DNA of 64,000 bases from an uncultured Bacteroidales bacterium (GTDB lineage: Bacteria > Bacteroidota > Bacteroidia > Bacteroidales > CAIXZF01). Shown here in pieces: positions 15,004-22,982 of this stretch (positions within the stretch are counted from its first letter, which is position 1; every line of letters begins with the position of its first letter). Below the pieces are notes generated by a model. That model worked only from the letters and a program-made list of their open reading frames with translations. It searched no databases and was not told the origin of the DNA. The translations under genes and the position numbers were made by a program. The stretch is from positions 248,001-312,000 of the forward strand of contig CAIXZF010000035.1 in the NCBI GenBank assembly GCA_903923925.1, in the 5' to 3' direction.

Positions 15004-15711
15004 ATGACAAACATTCTTAACGAAATCAGAAAGGAGTTAGCTGCCAATAGTGATCCTGAAATTCAGGACGGAACTAAACGCTATTTTAAAGAGTCTATTA
15101 AGTGTTACGGAATCCGGAATGCCACGGTTACAAGCATTGGTAAGAAGTATTTCAAATCGGTTAAATCTCTTGCAAAGCCGGAAGTTTTTGAATTGTGTAA
15201 TGACTTATGGAATTCGGGAATGATTGAGGAGTCATTTATTGCAAGCCACTGGTCATATTCATTACGTAAAAAGTATGAACCTTCTGATTTTGAAATCTTC
15301 GAGAATTGGATTAGCAATAATATTTCCAATTGGGCCTCCTGTGATGGTTTTTGTAATCATACTATCGGGGAATTTATAGAAATGTATCCTGAGTTTTTGT
15401 TCAGGCTGAAGATTTGGGCAAGCTCTGACAACAGATGGGAAAGGAGAGCTTCTGCAGTTTCCATGATTGTACCTGCAAGAAGGGGGAAATTCCTGAACGA
15501 TATTTTTGAAATAGCAGACTTGTTATTATTGGATAAAGACGATTTGGTCCAGAAGGGCTATGGGTGGATGCTGAAGGTTGCCAGCCAGATTCATCAGAAA
15601 GAAGTCTTTGATTTTTTAATGATCCGCAAAACCAGGATGCCAAGAACAGCACTTCGCTATGCACTTGAAAAGATGCCTTTGGAAATGAGGGCTATTGCTA
15701 TGATAAAGTAA
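15004..15711 (+). CDS. DNA alkylation repair protein, AlkD-like (HEAT repeats)
   Basis: 235 residues built from helical HEAT-like repeats. 'NWASCDGFCNHTIGEF' (about 106-121) and 'DNRWERRASAVSMI' (about 140-153) carry the conserved Trp/Asp and Arg of the AlkC/AlkD glycosylase family, which removes bulky or cationic N3/N7-alkylpurines without base flipping. C-terminal 'KGYGWMLKVAS' and 'MPRTALRYALEKMP' are also typical. Single gene, ending at a shared bidirectional terminator. Enzyme activity is inferred from family. Confidence 0.88.
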   Translation: MTNILNEIRKELAANSDPEIQDGTKRYFKESIKCYGIRNATVTSIGKKYFKSVKSLAKPEVFELCNDLWNSGMIEESFIASHWSYSLRKKYEPSDFEIFENWISNNISNWASCDGFCNHTIGEFIEMYPEFLFRLKIWASSDNRWERRASAVSMIVPARRGKFLNDIFEIADLLLLDKDDLVQKGYGWMLKVASQIHQKEVFDFLMIRKTRMPRTALRYALEKMPLEMRAIAMIK

Positions 15712-15760
15712 TTTTTTTCAATTGTTTAAATTGAACTAAAAAAAATCTGGATTATAACAA

Positions 15761-15795
15761 AAAAAAGGCTGCATCTATAGGAGGCAGCCTTTTTT
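15761..15795. terminator. Bidirectional terminator between converging genes
   Basis: AAAAAAGGCTGC (15761-15772) pairs with GCAGCCTTTTTT (15784-15795) around an 11-base loop, placed between the stop codons of the AlkD-like gene (+) and the Cys-rich gene (-), serving both. Confidence 0.85.
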
Positions 15796-15808
15796 GGAAA
15801 TAATAAAA

Positions 15809-16114
15809 TTACTTCAATTCTTTTTCGGTAGTTGTTGTACCTTTTTTGTCTTTTGAGCAGCAACCTGACTTGCCAGCATCTTTACATTTTTTCTCGCAAC
15901 CTGCATCTTTTCCTTTTGCACAGCCAGCATCTTTGGAATGAGTACATCCTGCTGCTTCTTTACCATGATTGCAACCTGCTGCATCTTTAGCTTTCACATT
16001 TGAAGTGCTAACTTGTTCGGTTTTGGAATCCTTTTTAGGAGCATCCTGAGCGTGAGCAACAGTCACAAAACAGATAAAACTGAATAATGACAAAAGCAAT
16101 GCTAATTTTTTCAT
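15809..16114 (-). CDS. Small secreted Cys/Lys-rich protein with AGC repeats
   Basis: 101 residues. A clear signal peptide (1-22, 'AHA' before Gln23) is followed by a Lys/Asp linker and a low-complexity region in which 'AGC' recurs every 8-9 residues: Cys48, 57, 65, 73, then 77, 85 and 86, with His50 and His59 two residues after the first two cysteines. Seven cysteines in 40 residues suggest metal binding or redox buffering in the periplasm or at the surface. There is no lipobox Cys. I do not recognise a characterised family. It has its own promoter box and a terminator. Confidence 0.75.
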   Translation of the reverse strand: MKKLALLLSLFSFICFVTVAHAQDAPKKDSKTEQVSTSNVKAKDAAGCNHGKEAAGCTHSKDAGCAKGKDAGCEKKCKDAGKSGCCSKDKKGTTTTEKELK

Positions 16115-16146
16115 AATTGTTATATTTTTTTAGTTTAAAACTTTGA

Positions 16147-16154
16147 CAAAGTTA
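16147..16154 (-). promoter_or_regulatory. Promoter -7 box for the Cys-rich secreted protein
   Basis: TAACTTTG on the minus strand matches TAnnTTTG, 32 bases before the ATG. Confidence 0.5.
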
Positions 16155-16223
16155 ACGCTATATTGATGATTAGCGCATGTAGTTAATAACAGTATTTTGT
16201 TAATGAAACGTTAATTGCTGGTA

Positions 16224-16889
16224 TCAGGCAGAAAAACTTGCCAAAACTGTCATTTTACCTACTACTTTCTGGCCGAGTTCAACTTTTACATGAGAATTTA
16301 ATGGTAATAGCACATCCAATCTTGATCCAAACTTAATAAAACCAAGCTCGCTACCTTGTTTAACTTCTGTGCTTGGCTTAGCATAACAGACTATTCTGCG
16401 AGCCATTGCACCTGCAATTTGCCGAACAAGAATTTCATCTCCATTTCTATGCTGAATTACAGTTGTAGTCCTTTCATTGTCACTCGACGACTTAGGATGC
16501 CAGGCAACAAGGTATTTGCCGGGCATATAATTGAAATACTTAACTAAACCACTAATTGGATACCAATTTACATGAACATTTAAAGGGGACATGAAAATAG
16601 AAACCTGAAGTCTTTCTTCATTAAAATACTCATCATCATATACTTTCTCAATAACCACAACTTTCCCGTCTGCCGGGCAGAGTATGAAATCCAGTTCATC
16701 CTCAGTTTCCCGTTTAGGCGATCTGAAAAATCCGCCAACAAATGCCAGCGACAGAAAGCATAGAAAGTAAAAAATGTAATGAAGTAAATTCTTTTCCGGG
16801 AAAATCTCTTCAGTTGCAATGAGTAAACCAGTCATTACCACAAAATAAACAATAAGAATAGTATAACCTTCCTTATGGATCTTCATCAT
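16224..16889 (-). CDS. psd: Phosphatidylserine decarboxylase (archaeal/bacterial type II short form)
   Basis: 221 residues. It converts phosphatidylserine to phosphatidylethanolamine in the inner membrane. Two hydrophobic helices (about 9-26 and 35-53) precede the catalytic domain. 'CPADGKVV' (71-78) and 'SPLNVHVNW' (101-109) are family motifs, and G188-S189 in 'FIKFGSRLDV' is the self-cleavage site that turns Ser into the pyruvoyl group. Length fits the short form without the mitochondrial-type extension. It is the last gene of the rsfS-ftsH-LUD-DUF2007-cdsA-psd operon, one base after cdsA. Start could be Met1 or Met2. Confidence 0.93.
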   Translation of the reverse strand: MMKIHKEGYTILIVYFVVMTGLLIATEEIFPEKNLLHYIFYFLCFLSLAFVGGFFRSPKRETEDELDFILCPADGKVVVIEKVYDDEYFNEERLQVSIFMSPLNVHVNWYPISGLVKYFNYMPGKYLVAWHPKSSSDNERTTTVIQHRNGDEILVRQIAGAMARRIVCYAKPSTEVKQGSELGFIKFGSRLDVLLPLNSHVKVELGQKVVGKMTVLASFSA

Positions 16890-16890
16890 A

Positions 16891-17718
16891 TTAGTTTATA
16901 TAGAAATATATCATGTAAAGGTAGGCAAAGATTACTGGTGCTGCAAACAAGGCTGCATCAAACCTGTCGAGTATACCACCATGTCCTGGCATTATACTGC
17001 CGCTGTCCTTAATATTGAGGCTTCGTTTGAGCATTGATTCAATCAGGTCGCCAAGCGTGCCGAAAACTACAACCAGAATTGCAAATCCAAGCCATTCTAA
17101 AAGTGACAGTTGTGGAAGATAATATGAAATAAAATAAGCTGAAATCATTGTAAATACGGCACCACCAATACTTCCTTCCCATGTCTTTTTAGGAGAGATC
17201 CTTGGGAAAAGTGGTGTTCTTCCTACAAGCATACCACTTACATAGGCAAAGGAGTCGTTGATCCAGATTAGCGCAAAAAAGGACAGAAGTATTCCAGGGT
17301 GAGGTATATTGCCTAGTTTCGGATAAAAGAAAAAATTCAGCAATGCCAATGGTAAAGCAACATAAATTATACCAAGCAGTGTAAGGCTGATTTTAACAAA
17401 TGGATTAGTGGACTTGCAAAATAGTTCTGAAACAAAAATTGTTGCAAACGGAATTGCATTTAAAAATATCATCCAGCTAATGTTTGCGCCATGAGCAAAA
17501 AAGGCCAAACTGGTGTATAAAAACACACCTGCAATAGTTCCTGTTGTTTTATTTGCCTTTATCTCATTAAATGATGTAATTGTAAAAAATTCCCACATGC
17601 CGAGAATTGAAAATATTAACATCACAGAAGAAAATAGCCATGCATTATAAAGAAGTGATCCAAGAACCAATACTCCGAAAACTAAGGCACTTGCACTTCT
17701 GATGAGAAAAGTCCTCAT
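16891..17718 (-). CDS. cdsA: Phosphatidate cytidylyltransferase (CDP-diglyceride synthase)
   Basis: 275 residues, about eight membrane helices. It makes CDP-diacylglycerol, the precursor of all phospholipids, from phosphatidate and CTP. The C-terminal signature is visible: 'PKKTWEGSIGG' and then 'GDLIESMLKRSLNIKDSG' and 'MPGHGGILDRFD' (the S-x8-GD-x3-S-x3-KR-x3-KD pattern). The start codon overlaps the DUF2007 stop by 4 bases (ATGA), so translation is coupled, and psd follows directly; the two sequential phospholipid steps are thus linked. Confidence 0.95.
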   Translation of the reverse strand: MRTFLIRSASALVFGVLVLGSLLYNAWLFSSVMLIFSILGMWEFFTITSFNEIKANKTTGTIAGVFLYTSLAFFAHGANISWMIFLNAIPFATIFVSELFCKSTNPFVKISLTLLGIIYVALPLALLNFFFYPKLGNIPHPGILLSFFALIWINDSFAYVSGMLVGRTPLFPRISPKKTWEGSIGGAVFTMISAYFISYYLPQLSLLEWLGFAILVVVFGTLGDLIESMLKRSLNIKDSGSIMPGHGGILDRFDAALFAAPVIFAYLYMIYFYIN

Positions 17719-17921
17719 TTAAAAATTTGATTAATTAATTGCTGGGCAATGAAAGCCTGCTCTGAATTTACGTAAAGTTCTACTTCACCAATTAAATAAA
17801 GGGAGTCTTTTTTATTTATTATCACGCTGTCAATTTCAGATTCTGCCAGAACACCTTTAATAATGTCAACCTCATGTTCAAGAGAGGAAGAGAAAATTTT
17901 TGTCCAGTTTATATCTTCCAT
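17715..17921 (-). CDS. DUF2007-family small protein
   Basis: 68 residues from the chosen ATG ('MEDINWTKIFSSS'). The small alpha/beta fold with 'HEVDIIKGVLAESEIDSVIINKKDS' split pattern and 'GEVELYVNSEQAFIAQQLI' fits DUF2007, a putative signal-transducing domain related to PII-like folds. Frames starting at 17942 or 17930 are open but would overlap the upstream gene; the ATG at 17921 lies one base after that stop and matches usual family N-termini. It is translationally coupled to cdsA by ATGA overlap. Role unknown; its position between LUD protein and cdsA suggests a regulatory accessory. Confidence 0.8.
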   Translation of the reverse strand: MEDINWTKIFSSSLEHEVDIIKGVLAESEIDSVIINKKDSLYLIGEVELYVNSEQAFIAQQLINQIFK

Positions 17922-17922
17922 G

Positions 17923-18570
17923 TCAGCCATTTCCGTTCTCAATCAGAAAAACATAAAGTTCCTTGGGGCCATGTGCACCAAGAACCATTGTTTTTTCAAT
18001 ATCGGCAGTCCTGCTTGGCCCAGTTATTACGGAGATCATGGAAGGTAATTTTTTTCCATACTTGCTAAGCATTCCTGCGAAGGCATGCTTCAGATCTGCT
18101 ACAAGTTGTGATGTATTAGCCACCACAACATGGATTTCGGGATACACGTTCAGACGTCTGCCACCAGACTGTTTAGATGATACCATAATTGAGCCCAGAC
18201 GGGAAATCAGAAATTCGCAGCTTGTCATGCCAACTACCTGTTTCAGAAAATCATCCTCATTAGAAGTGAAGGCAATTCGTCCTTTTTGCAACAATCCTAT
18301 CAGATATTCATCATAACAAAAGACAGGAGGCCATTGATTCTGTACTGCAAGAAGCCGGTAATTCTCCATGAATTCGGTTTCATTCTCGCAATAAACAAAT
18401 TTCCCGTTAACTTTTGTGAATTCTTCTGCAAAATTCACATCTGAAGATTCGTTATTTTCTTCATATACAGGAGAAATAAAATCAACTTTTGGGAAAGGAT
18501 TTTCTGCCTCATTAATAAGGGCATTCCGAATATTCTTCAACACTTTTTCCTTGGAGGTACTTTCTTCCAT
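17923..18570 (-). CDS. LUD-domain protein (LutC/YkgG family)
   Basis: 215 residues. The C-terminal half contains the LUD signature: 'GSIMVSS' near 125-131 and 'ITGPSRTADIEKTMVLGAHGPKEL' (here split: GPSRTADIEKT, then LGAHGPKEL). LutC is part of the iron-sulfur lactate oxidase LutABC in other bacteria, but no lutA or lutB is here, and in Bacteroidota this gene sits with ftsH and cdsA. So lactate oxidation should not be assumed; a nucleotide- or sugar-phosphate-binding role is possible. Follows ftsH by 46 bases. Confidence 0.85.
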   Translation of the reverse strand: MEESTSKEKVLKNIRNALINEAENPFPKVDFISPVYEENNESSDVNFAEEFTKVNGKFVYCENETEFMENYRLLAVQNQWPPVFCYDEYLIGLLQKGRIAFTSNEDDFLKQVVGMTSCEFLISRLGSIMVSSKQSGGRRLNVYPEIHVVVANTSQLVADLKHAFAGMLSKYGKKLPSMISVITGPSRTADIEKTMVLGAHGPKELYVFLIENGNG

Positions 18571-18616
18571 AAGTTTTCCCGGGCTGAGATTTTAGTTAAC
18601 AATCGTACAAATTTAG

Positions 18617-20821
18617 CTAAGATTCTGAAGTTCCTGCATCCGGATTAGTATATACAGGAATTCCTGTTTCTGAAGTAGTATTTGTTTTTGCTTTTTCTTT
18701 TCCTGCAGCAATCGATGCATTAAGCAAGGCCTCGTTCTCCACATCTTTGTCGAACATTCTTTTTCCGAAAATTACCTCAAGATCCTCTTTGAAAATTACT
18801 TCTTTTTTTAACAGGATTTCGCCAAGTGCATTAAGTTTATCGATGTTATTCCGTAGGAGATCTTTAGCTCTGCTATAGGCCTCTTCAATAATCTTACGGA
18901 TTTCGTCATCAATAATTTCGGCAGTTTTTTCAGAGTATGGTTTAGACATAAAAAACTCCTGCTGCCCGCTTGAATCATAATAACTTACATTGCCTACCTT
19001 GGTGTTAAGGCCAAAATATACAACTATAGCGTAAGCCGATTTGGTTACTTTCTCAAGATCATTAATAGCACCTGTAGAGACTTTTCCGAAAACAACTTCT
19101 TCTGCAGCACGTCCACCCAAAGCAGCTGTTATCTCGTCGAACATTTGTTCAAAAGTAGTGATTTGTCTTTCCTCAGGTAAATACCAGGCTGCACCCAAAG
19201 CTTTGCCACGTGGAACAATTGTTACTTTTACAAGAGGGTGAGCATGTTCTAAAAGCCAGCTAATAGCGGCATGTCCTGATTCATGGAAAGCAATAACCCT
19301 TTTTTCTTCAACGGAAATAATTTTATTGCGTTTTTCAAGTCCACCAACTATACGGTCAATAGCATCCAGAAAATCTTGTTTTTGAATTACGGCTTTATCT
19401 TTTCTTGCTGCAATCAAGGCTGCTTCGTTACAAACGTTGGCAATATCAGCGCCTGAGAAACCTGGTGTTTGCCGGGCAAGAAAATCAACATCCACAGAAT
19501 TGTCCAATTTAAGTGGTTTCATGTGAACCATGAAAATGGCCTTACGCTCTTCCAGATCTGGGAGCTCAACGTTAATAGTTCTGTCGAAACGACCAGCACG
19601 CAATAAAGCACGGTCGAGCACATCTGCCCGGTTGGTTGCAGCTAGAATAATTACGCCAGTGTTGCTGGCGAAACCATCCATTTCGGTAAGCAACTGATTT
19701 AAAGTATTTTCTCTTTCATCGTTTCCTCCAGTAATCACGCTTTTACCTCTTGCACGACCAATGGCATCAATCTCATCTATAAAGACAATGCAGGGAGCTT
19801 TTTCCTTAGCCTGTTTAAACAGGTCGCGAACACGTGAAGCTCCTACTCCAACAAACATTTCTACAAAATCCGATCCTGAGATTGAAAAGAAAGGGACTTT
19901 TGCTTCTCCTGCAACTGCCTTTGCAAGTAAGGTTTTTCCAGTTCCCGGAGGGCCTACTAAGAGTGCGCCTTTGGGAATCTTTCCTCCCAGAGTTGTGTAT
20001 TTTTTAGGGTTTTTCAAGAAATCTACAATTTCCATAACCTCTACTTTGGCTTCTTCTAAGCCAGCAACATCTTTGAATGTAATTGGGATTATTGTTGAAG
20101 TTTTATCGAAAAGCTGAGCTCTTGATTTTCCAAAATTAAAAATTTGTCCTGTTCCGCCTGCACCACCACGGTTCATCATTCGCATAATCAGGAACCATAC
20201 TCCAACCAGCAGGAGAATAGGTAAAATATAACTAAAAACTTCACCACCCCAATTTCTGCGCTCATCTGCAGTTAAAACCACACGGTCTTTTTCACGGATT
20301 TCCTCTACTTGCTGAGGTGTTTTACCAATAGTATCTCTGGCGAAGATTCTTTGTTGAATATCTTTCATGTCATCGCGGAAAGCATCAACCGATAAGAATT
20401 TCATTGTAAAATGCGGACCGGGGTTTACAGCGTTTCCAAATCCTTTGGTTTTAACATCTTTATAGGTTGTATCAGCAGAACTTGCTAGCTTATCTTTTTT
20501 AATATAAACTTCAGCATATTTGTTGTTAATAACAACAACCTTTTCTACATCGTGCCTTAAAAGCATTTCTTCAAAACGATTCCAGGTGATTTCCTTTAAT
20601 TCATTATTGAAGCTAAAATATTGGAGGCTGATGAAAACGACAGCAAGAATACCATAAATCCAATAAAAATTAAATTTTGGTTTCAATGATTTTTTTTGTC
20701 CGTTTTTATCTTTATTAGCTGAGTTAGATGCAAAAGGATTCCCAGGATCAAATCCGCGCTTTTCATTTTTTGTCTCATTCTCGTTATCCTGAGTGTCCTG
20801 AATAGTATTATTATCTGCCAT
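18617..20821 (-). CDS. ftsH: ATP-dependent zinc metalloprotease FtsH
   Basis: 734 residues. An inner-membrane AAA+ protease that degrades membrane and regulatory proteins as a hexamer. Helix 1 at about 52-70, periplasmic domain 71-195, helix 2 at 197-215. Walker A 'GPPGTGKT' at 290-297, Walker B 'IVFIDEID' at 345-352, arginine finger region 'RAGRFDR' at 408-414, and Zn site HESGH at 513-517. The N-terminus has a 50-residue polar, Asn/Lys-rich extension before helix 1, common in this phylum. Second gene in the operon, 31 bases after rsfS; linking it with cdsA and psd fits its role in lipid homeostasis. Confidence 0.98.
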   Translation of the reverse strand: MADNNTIQDTQDNENETKNEKRGFDPGNPFASNSANKDKNGQKKSLKPKFNFYWIYGILAVVFISLQYFSFNNELKEITWNRFEEMLLRHDVEKVVVINNKYAEVYIKKDKLASSADTTYKDVKTKGFGNAVNPGPHFTMKFLSVDAFRDDMKDIQQRIFARDTIGKTPQQVEEIREKDRVVLTADERRNWGGEVFSYILPILLLVGVWFLIMRMMNRGGAGGTGQIFNFGKSRAQLFDKTSTIIPITFKDVAGLEEAKVEVMEIVDFLKNPKKYTTLGGKIPKGALLVGPPGTGKTLLAKAVAGEAKVPFFSISGSDFVEMFVGVGASRVRDLFKQAKEKAPCIVFIDEIDAIGRARGKSVITGGNDERENTLNQLLTEMDGFASNTGVIILAATNRADVLDRALLRAGRFDRTINVELPDLEERKAIFMVHMKPLKLDNSVDVDFLARQTPGFSGADIANVCNEAALIAARKDKAVIQKQDFLDAIDRIVGGLEKRNKIISVEEKRVIAFHESGHAAISWLLEHAHPLVKVTIVPRGKALGAAWYLPEERQITTFEQMFDEITAALGGRAAEEVVFGKVSTGAINDLEKVTKSAYAIVVYFGLNTKVGNVSYYDSSGQQEFFMSKPYSEKTAEIIDDEIRKIIEEAYSRAKDLLRNNIDKLNALGEILLKKEVIFKEDLEVIFGKRMFDKDVENEALLNASIAAGKEKAKTNTTSETGIPVYTNPDAGTSES

Positions 20822-20852
20822 TATGTCTGATTATTTCAAATTGTTTTCCGGA

Positions 20853-21230
20853 TTATTCTATGTCCGGTAATGCAGTGATTTCAGCGTCAGCCCACAATCC
20901 TTCTAGGTTGTAAAACTTTCTCCGTGATTCTTCAAAGATATGGACGACCACATCGAAATAGTCTAACAAAATCCATTCCGCATTTTCAACACCTTCTGTA
21001 TGGAAAGGGTTCACTCCAACAGCAGATTTTACTTCATTGCGGACAGATTTTGCCAAAGCTTCAACCTGTGTTCGGGAAGTTCCATGACAAATTACAAAAT
21101 AATCGCTGATTGCTCCTTTAATGGAACGCAAATCGATACACTTTATTGATTTACCTTTTTTTTCCTGTAATCCTTTGATAATTATATCAGTCAGCATGGA
21201 AGATGCTTCCTTGACCGTTTTTTTCGCCAT
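20853..21230 (-). CDS. rsfS: Ribosomal silencing factor RsfS
   Basis: 125 residues. RsfS binds ribosomal protein L14 and blocks subunit joining when nutrients are short. The conserved core is present: 'IKCIDLRSIKGAISDYFVICHG', here in parts as 'DYFVICHGTSRTQVEALA', then 'GVENAEWILLDYFDVVVHIF' and 'RKFYNLEGLW'. Length is normal. First gene of the operon; -7 box at 21263-21270 supports the start. Confidence 0.95.
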   Translation of the reverse strand: MAKKTVKEASSMLTDIIIKGLQEKKGKSIKCIDLRSIKGAISDYFVICHGTSRTQVEALAKSVRNEVKSAVGVNPFHTEGVENAEWILLDYFDVVVHIFEESRRKFYNLEGLWADAEITALPDIE

Positions 21231-21262
21231 ATTATTTTGTTAAATCGACAGAAATCCTTTTG

Positions 21263-21270
21263 CAAAGGTA
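21263..21270 (-). promoter_or_regulatory. Promoter -7 box for the rsfS-ftsH-cdsA-psd operon
   Basis: TACCTTTG (minus strand) matches TAnnTTTG, 32 bases before the rsfS ATG. A matching box for the divergent OsmC gene lies only 40 bases away on the other strand. Confidence 0.6.
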
Positions 21271-21310
21271 AAATAAATTTAACAAGGCAGCATGAATCAT
21301 GAAAGCTGAT

Positions 21311-21318
21311 TACCTTTG
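21311..21318 (+). promoter_or_regulatory. Promoter -7 box for the OsmC-family gene
   Basis: TACCTTTG fits TAnnTTTG; predicted start of transcription near 21325 gives a leader of only about 15 bases before the ATG at 21340. Confidence 0.6.
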
Positions 21319-21339
21319 CAGGCATTTTAATATTCAGAT

Positions 21340-21747
21340 ATGGTTACTGCAGAAACAAAATATACAGGAGATTTACGTACAATAGCTAAACATGTTCTCT
21401 CCGGTGAAGTAATAACAACAGATGCGCCACCTGATAATAGCGGCAAAGGCGAATATTTTTCTCCCACCGATCTGGTTGCTACGGCATTGGGGTCGTGTAT
21501 GCTCACGATTATGGGAATTTTTGCCAAACGTCATAACTTTGATATCGATGGTACAGAGCTAAAGATAACAAAGATCATGGCTGATGGTCCAAGACGTATT
21601 TCAGAAATAATTGTAGAATTGGAATTCCCTCACAATCAATATAGTGAGAAAGAACGGATGCTGATTGAACAGGCGGCAAGGACTTGCCCTGTTGCTCAAA
21701 GTCTTCATCCGGACTTAAAACAAACTGTGATCTATAAATTTAAATAG
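21340..21747 (+). CDS. OsmC/Ohr-family protein
   Basis: 135 residues. The two redox cysteines of the family are present, C53 in 'ALGSCMLTIMG' and C116 in 'ARTCPVAQSLHPDL'. OsmC/Ohr proteins reduce organic hydroperoxides at the dimer interface. Sequence context of the second cysteine ('CPVAQSLHP') is of the OsmC-like YhfA/general type rather than Ohr. Followed 21 bases later by the RNA methyltransferase gene on the same strand, probably co-transcribed. Confidence 0.9.
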   Translation: MVTAETKYTGDLRTIAKHVLSGEVITTDAPPDNSGKGEYFSPTDLVATALGSCMLTIMGIFAKRHNFDIDGTELKITKIMADGPRRISEIIVELEFPHNQYSEKERMLIEQAARTCPVAQSLHPDLKQTVIYKFK

Positions 21748-21768
21748 TGATTAAAAGAGAGGTAGAAA

Positions 21769-22947
21769 ATGAGTAATGGACAAACGTTCCAAATGTTAGC
21801 CAAGACCTTTGAGGGGCTGGAAGATATACTTGCTGAAGAACTGGTTACACTTGGGGCACAAAATGTTGTTCCACACAAGCGGGCTGTTACGTTTGAAGGA
21901 GATAATCATGTGATGTATAAGGCAAATTATGCAAGTCGTCTGGCCCTGCGGATATTAAAGCCTATTCATTCATTCAAAGCTTCAGATGAAGATAGCTTAT
22001 ATAAAGGAGCAGGAGAAATAGAGTGGTGGAAAATTTTCAATATTCATCAGACTTTTTCAATTGACGCTGTTGTTAACAACGCACCAATGTTCCGGAATTC
22101 AATGTTTGCGTCTTTAAGAGTAAAGGATGCAATTGCAGATCAATTCAGGAATAAATATGGTGAAAGGCCCAGCGTTGCAAAAGACAATCCTGATTTCAGA
22201 ATAAGTGTTCATATTCAGGGACATGACGCAACAATTTCAATGGATAGTACCGGAGAATCTCTTCATAGAAGAGGTTACCGTGCGCTTGAACACATTGCGC
22301 CACTAAATGAAGTTCTTGCAGCAGCACTGGTAAAATTCAGTGGTTGGGATATGAACTCAAACCTTGTAGATCCAATGTGCGGTTCAGGAACGATTTTAAT
22401 TGAGGCCGGAATGCAAATGCTTAATATTCCTCCTGGGTATTTCAGGAAGCATTATGCTTTTCAAAGCTGGAAGGATTTCGATAATTCGCTTTGGGGTGAT
22501 GTAAGAGAATCTTTTAGGACAAAATCAGTACGACCATCCTTTAAACTTCGCGGGGTTGATATCAAAGCCAGGTCTGTTGAACAAGCAAGAGAAAACATCA
22601 GGGCAGCAGGATTACAACGTTTTATTACTATTGAACAAGCAGATTTCAGAGATTTTATACCACCGGATGGTGGTGGTTATATTATTACAAACCCACCTTA
22701 TGGGGAAAGAATTTCTGTTGAAGATATTGAAAAGCTGTATAAAGATTTTGGTGATAAAATGAAAAAAGATTTTGCAGGGTATACTGCATGGGTAATCTCT
22801 TCAGGAACAGAGGCTTTAAAGGCAATTGAACTGCACGTCTCAAAGAAACACACCTTATTTAACGGTGCTCTTGAATGCAAATTCCAGAAGTATGAACTTT
22901 ACGAAGGAACTAAAAAAACTGTTACAAAAGAATTGGAAGCAAAATAA
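21769..22947 (+). CDS. THUMP-domain class I SAM-dependent RNA methyltransferase (RlmL N-terminal-like)
   Basis: 392 residues. The N-terminal 1-165 is a ferredoxin-like/THUMP RNA-binding part ('GLEDILAEELVTLGAQNV', 'DVKDAIADQFR' type); the C-terminal methyltransferase has the SAM loop 'DPMCGSGTILIEA' near 200 and the catalytic 'TNPPYGER' near 307. This matches the RlmL/YpsC family that makes N2-methylguanosine in 23S rRNA (m2G2445 in E. coli). The RlmK half of the E. coli fusion is absent, as usual outside gamma-proteobacteria. Exact target site is inferred. Confidence 0.92.
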   Translation: MSNGQTFQMLAKTFEGLEDILAEELVTLGAQNVVPHKRAVTFEGDNHVMYKANYASRLALRILKPIHSFKASDEDSLYKGAGEIEWWKIFNIHQTFSIDAVVNNAPMFRNSMFASLRVKDAIADQFRNKYGERPSVAKDNPDFRISVHIQGHDATISMDSTGESLHRRGYRALEHIAPLNEVLAAALVKFSGWDMNSNLVDPMCGSGTILIEAGMQMLNIPPGYFRKHYAFQSWKDFDNSLWGDVRESFRTKSVRPSFKLRGVDIKARSVEQARENIRAAGLQRFITIEQADFRDFIPPDGGGYIITNPPYGERISVEDIEKLYKDFGDKMKKDFAGYTAWVISSGTEALKAIELHVSKKHTLFNGALECKFQKYELYEGTKKTVTKELEAK

Positions 22948-22982
22948 AGATCCAATCCATTTTTTTGTTCGCTTGATCTATA

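Noticed and set aside
17923-18570. Calling the LUD gene lutC with lactate utilisation
   Set aside because: LutA and LutB are absent and the operon concerns FtsH and phospholipids, so the gene symbol would mislead.
22948-22982. Possible terminator between the converging RNA methyltransferase and TolC genes
   Set aside because: Only AGATC/GATCT 5-base arms around a long loop; too weak.
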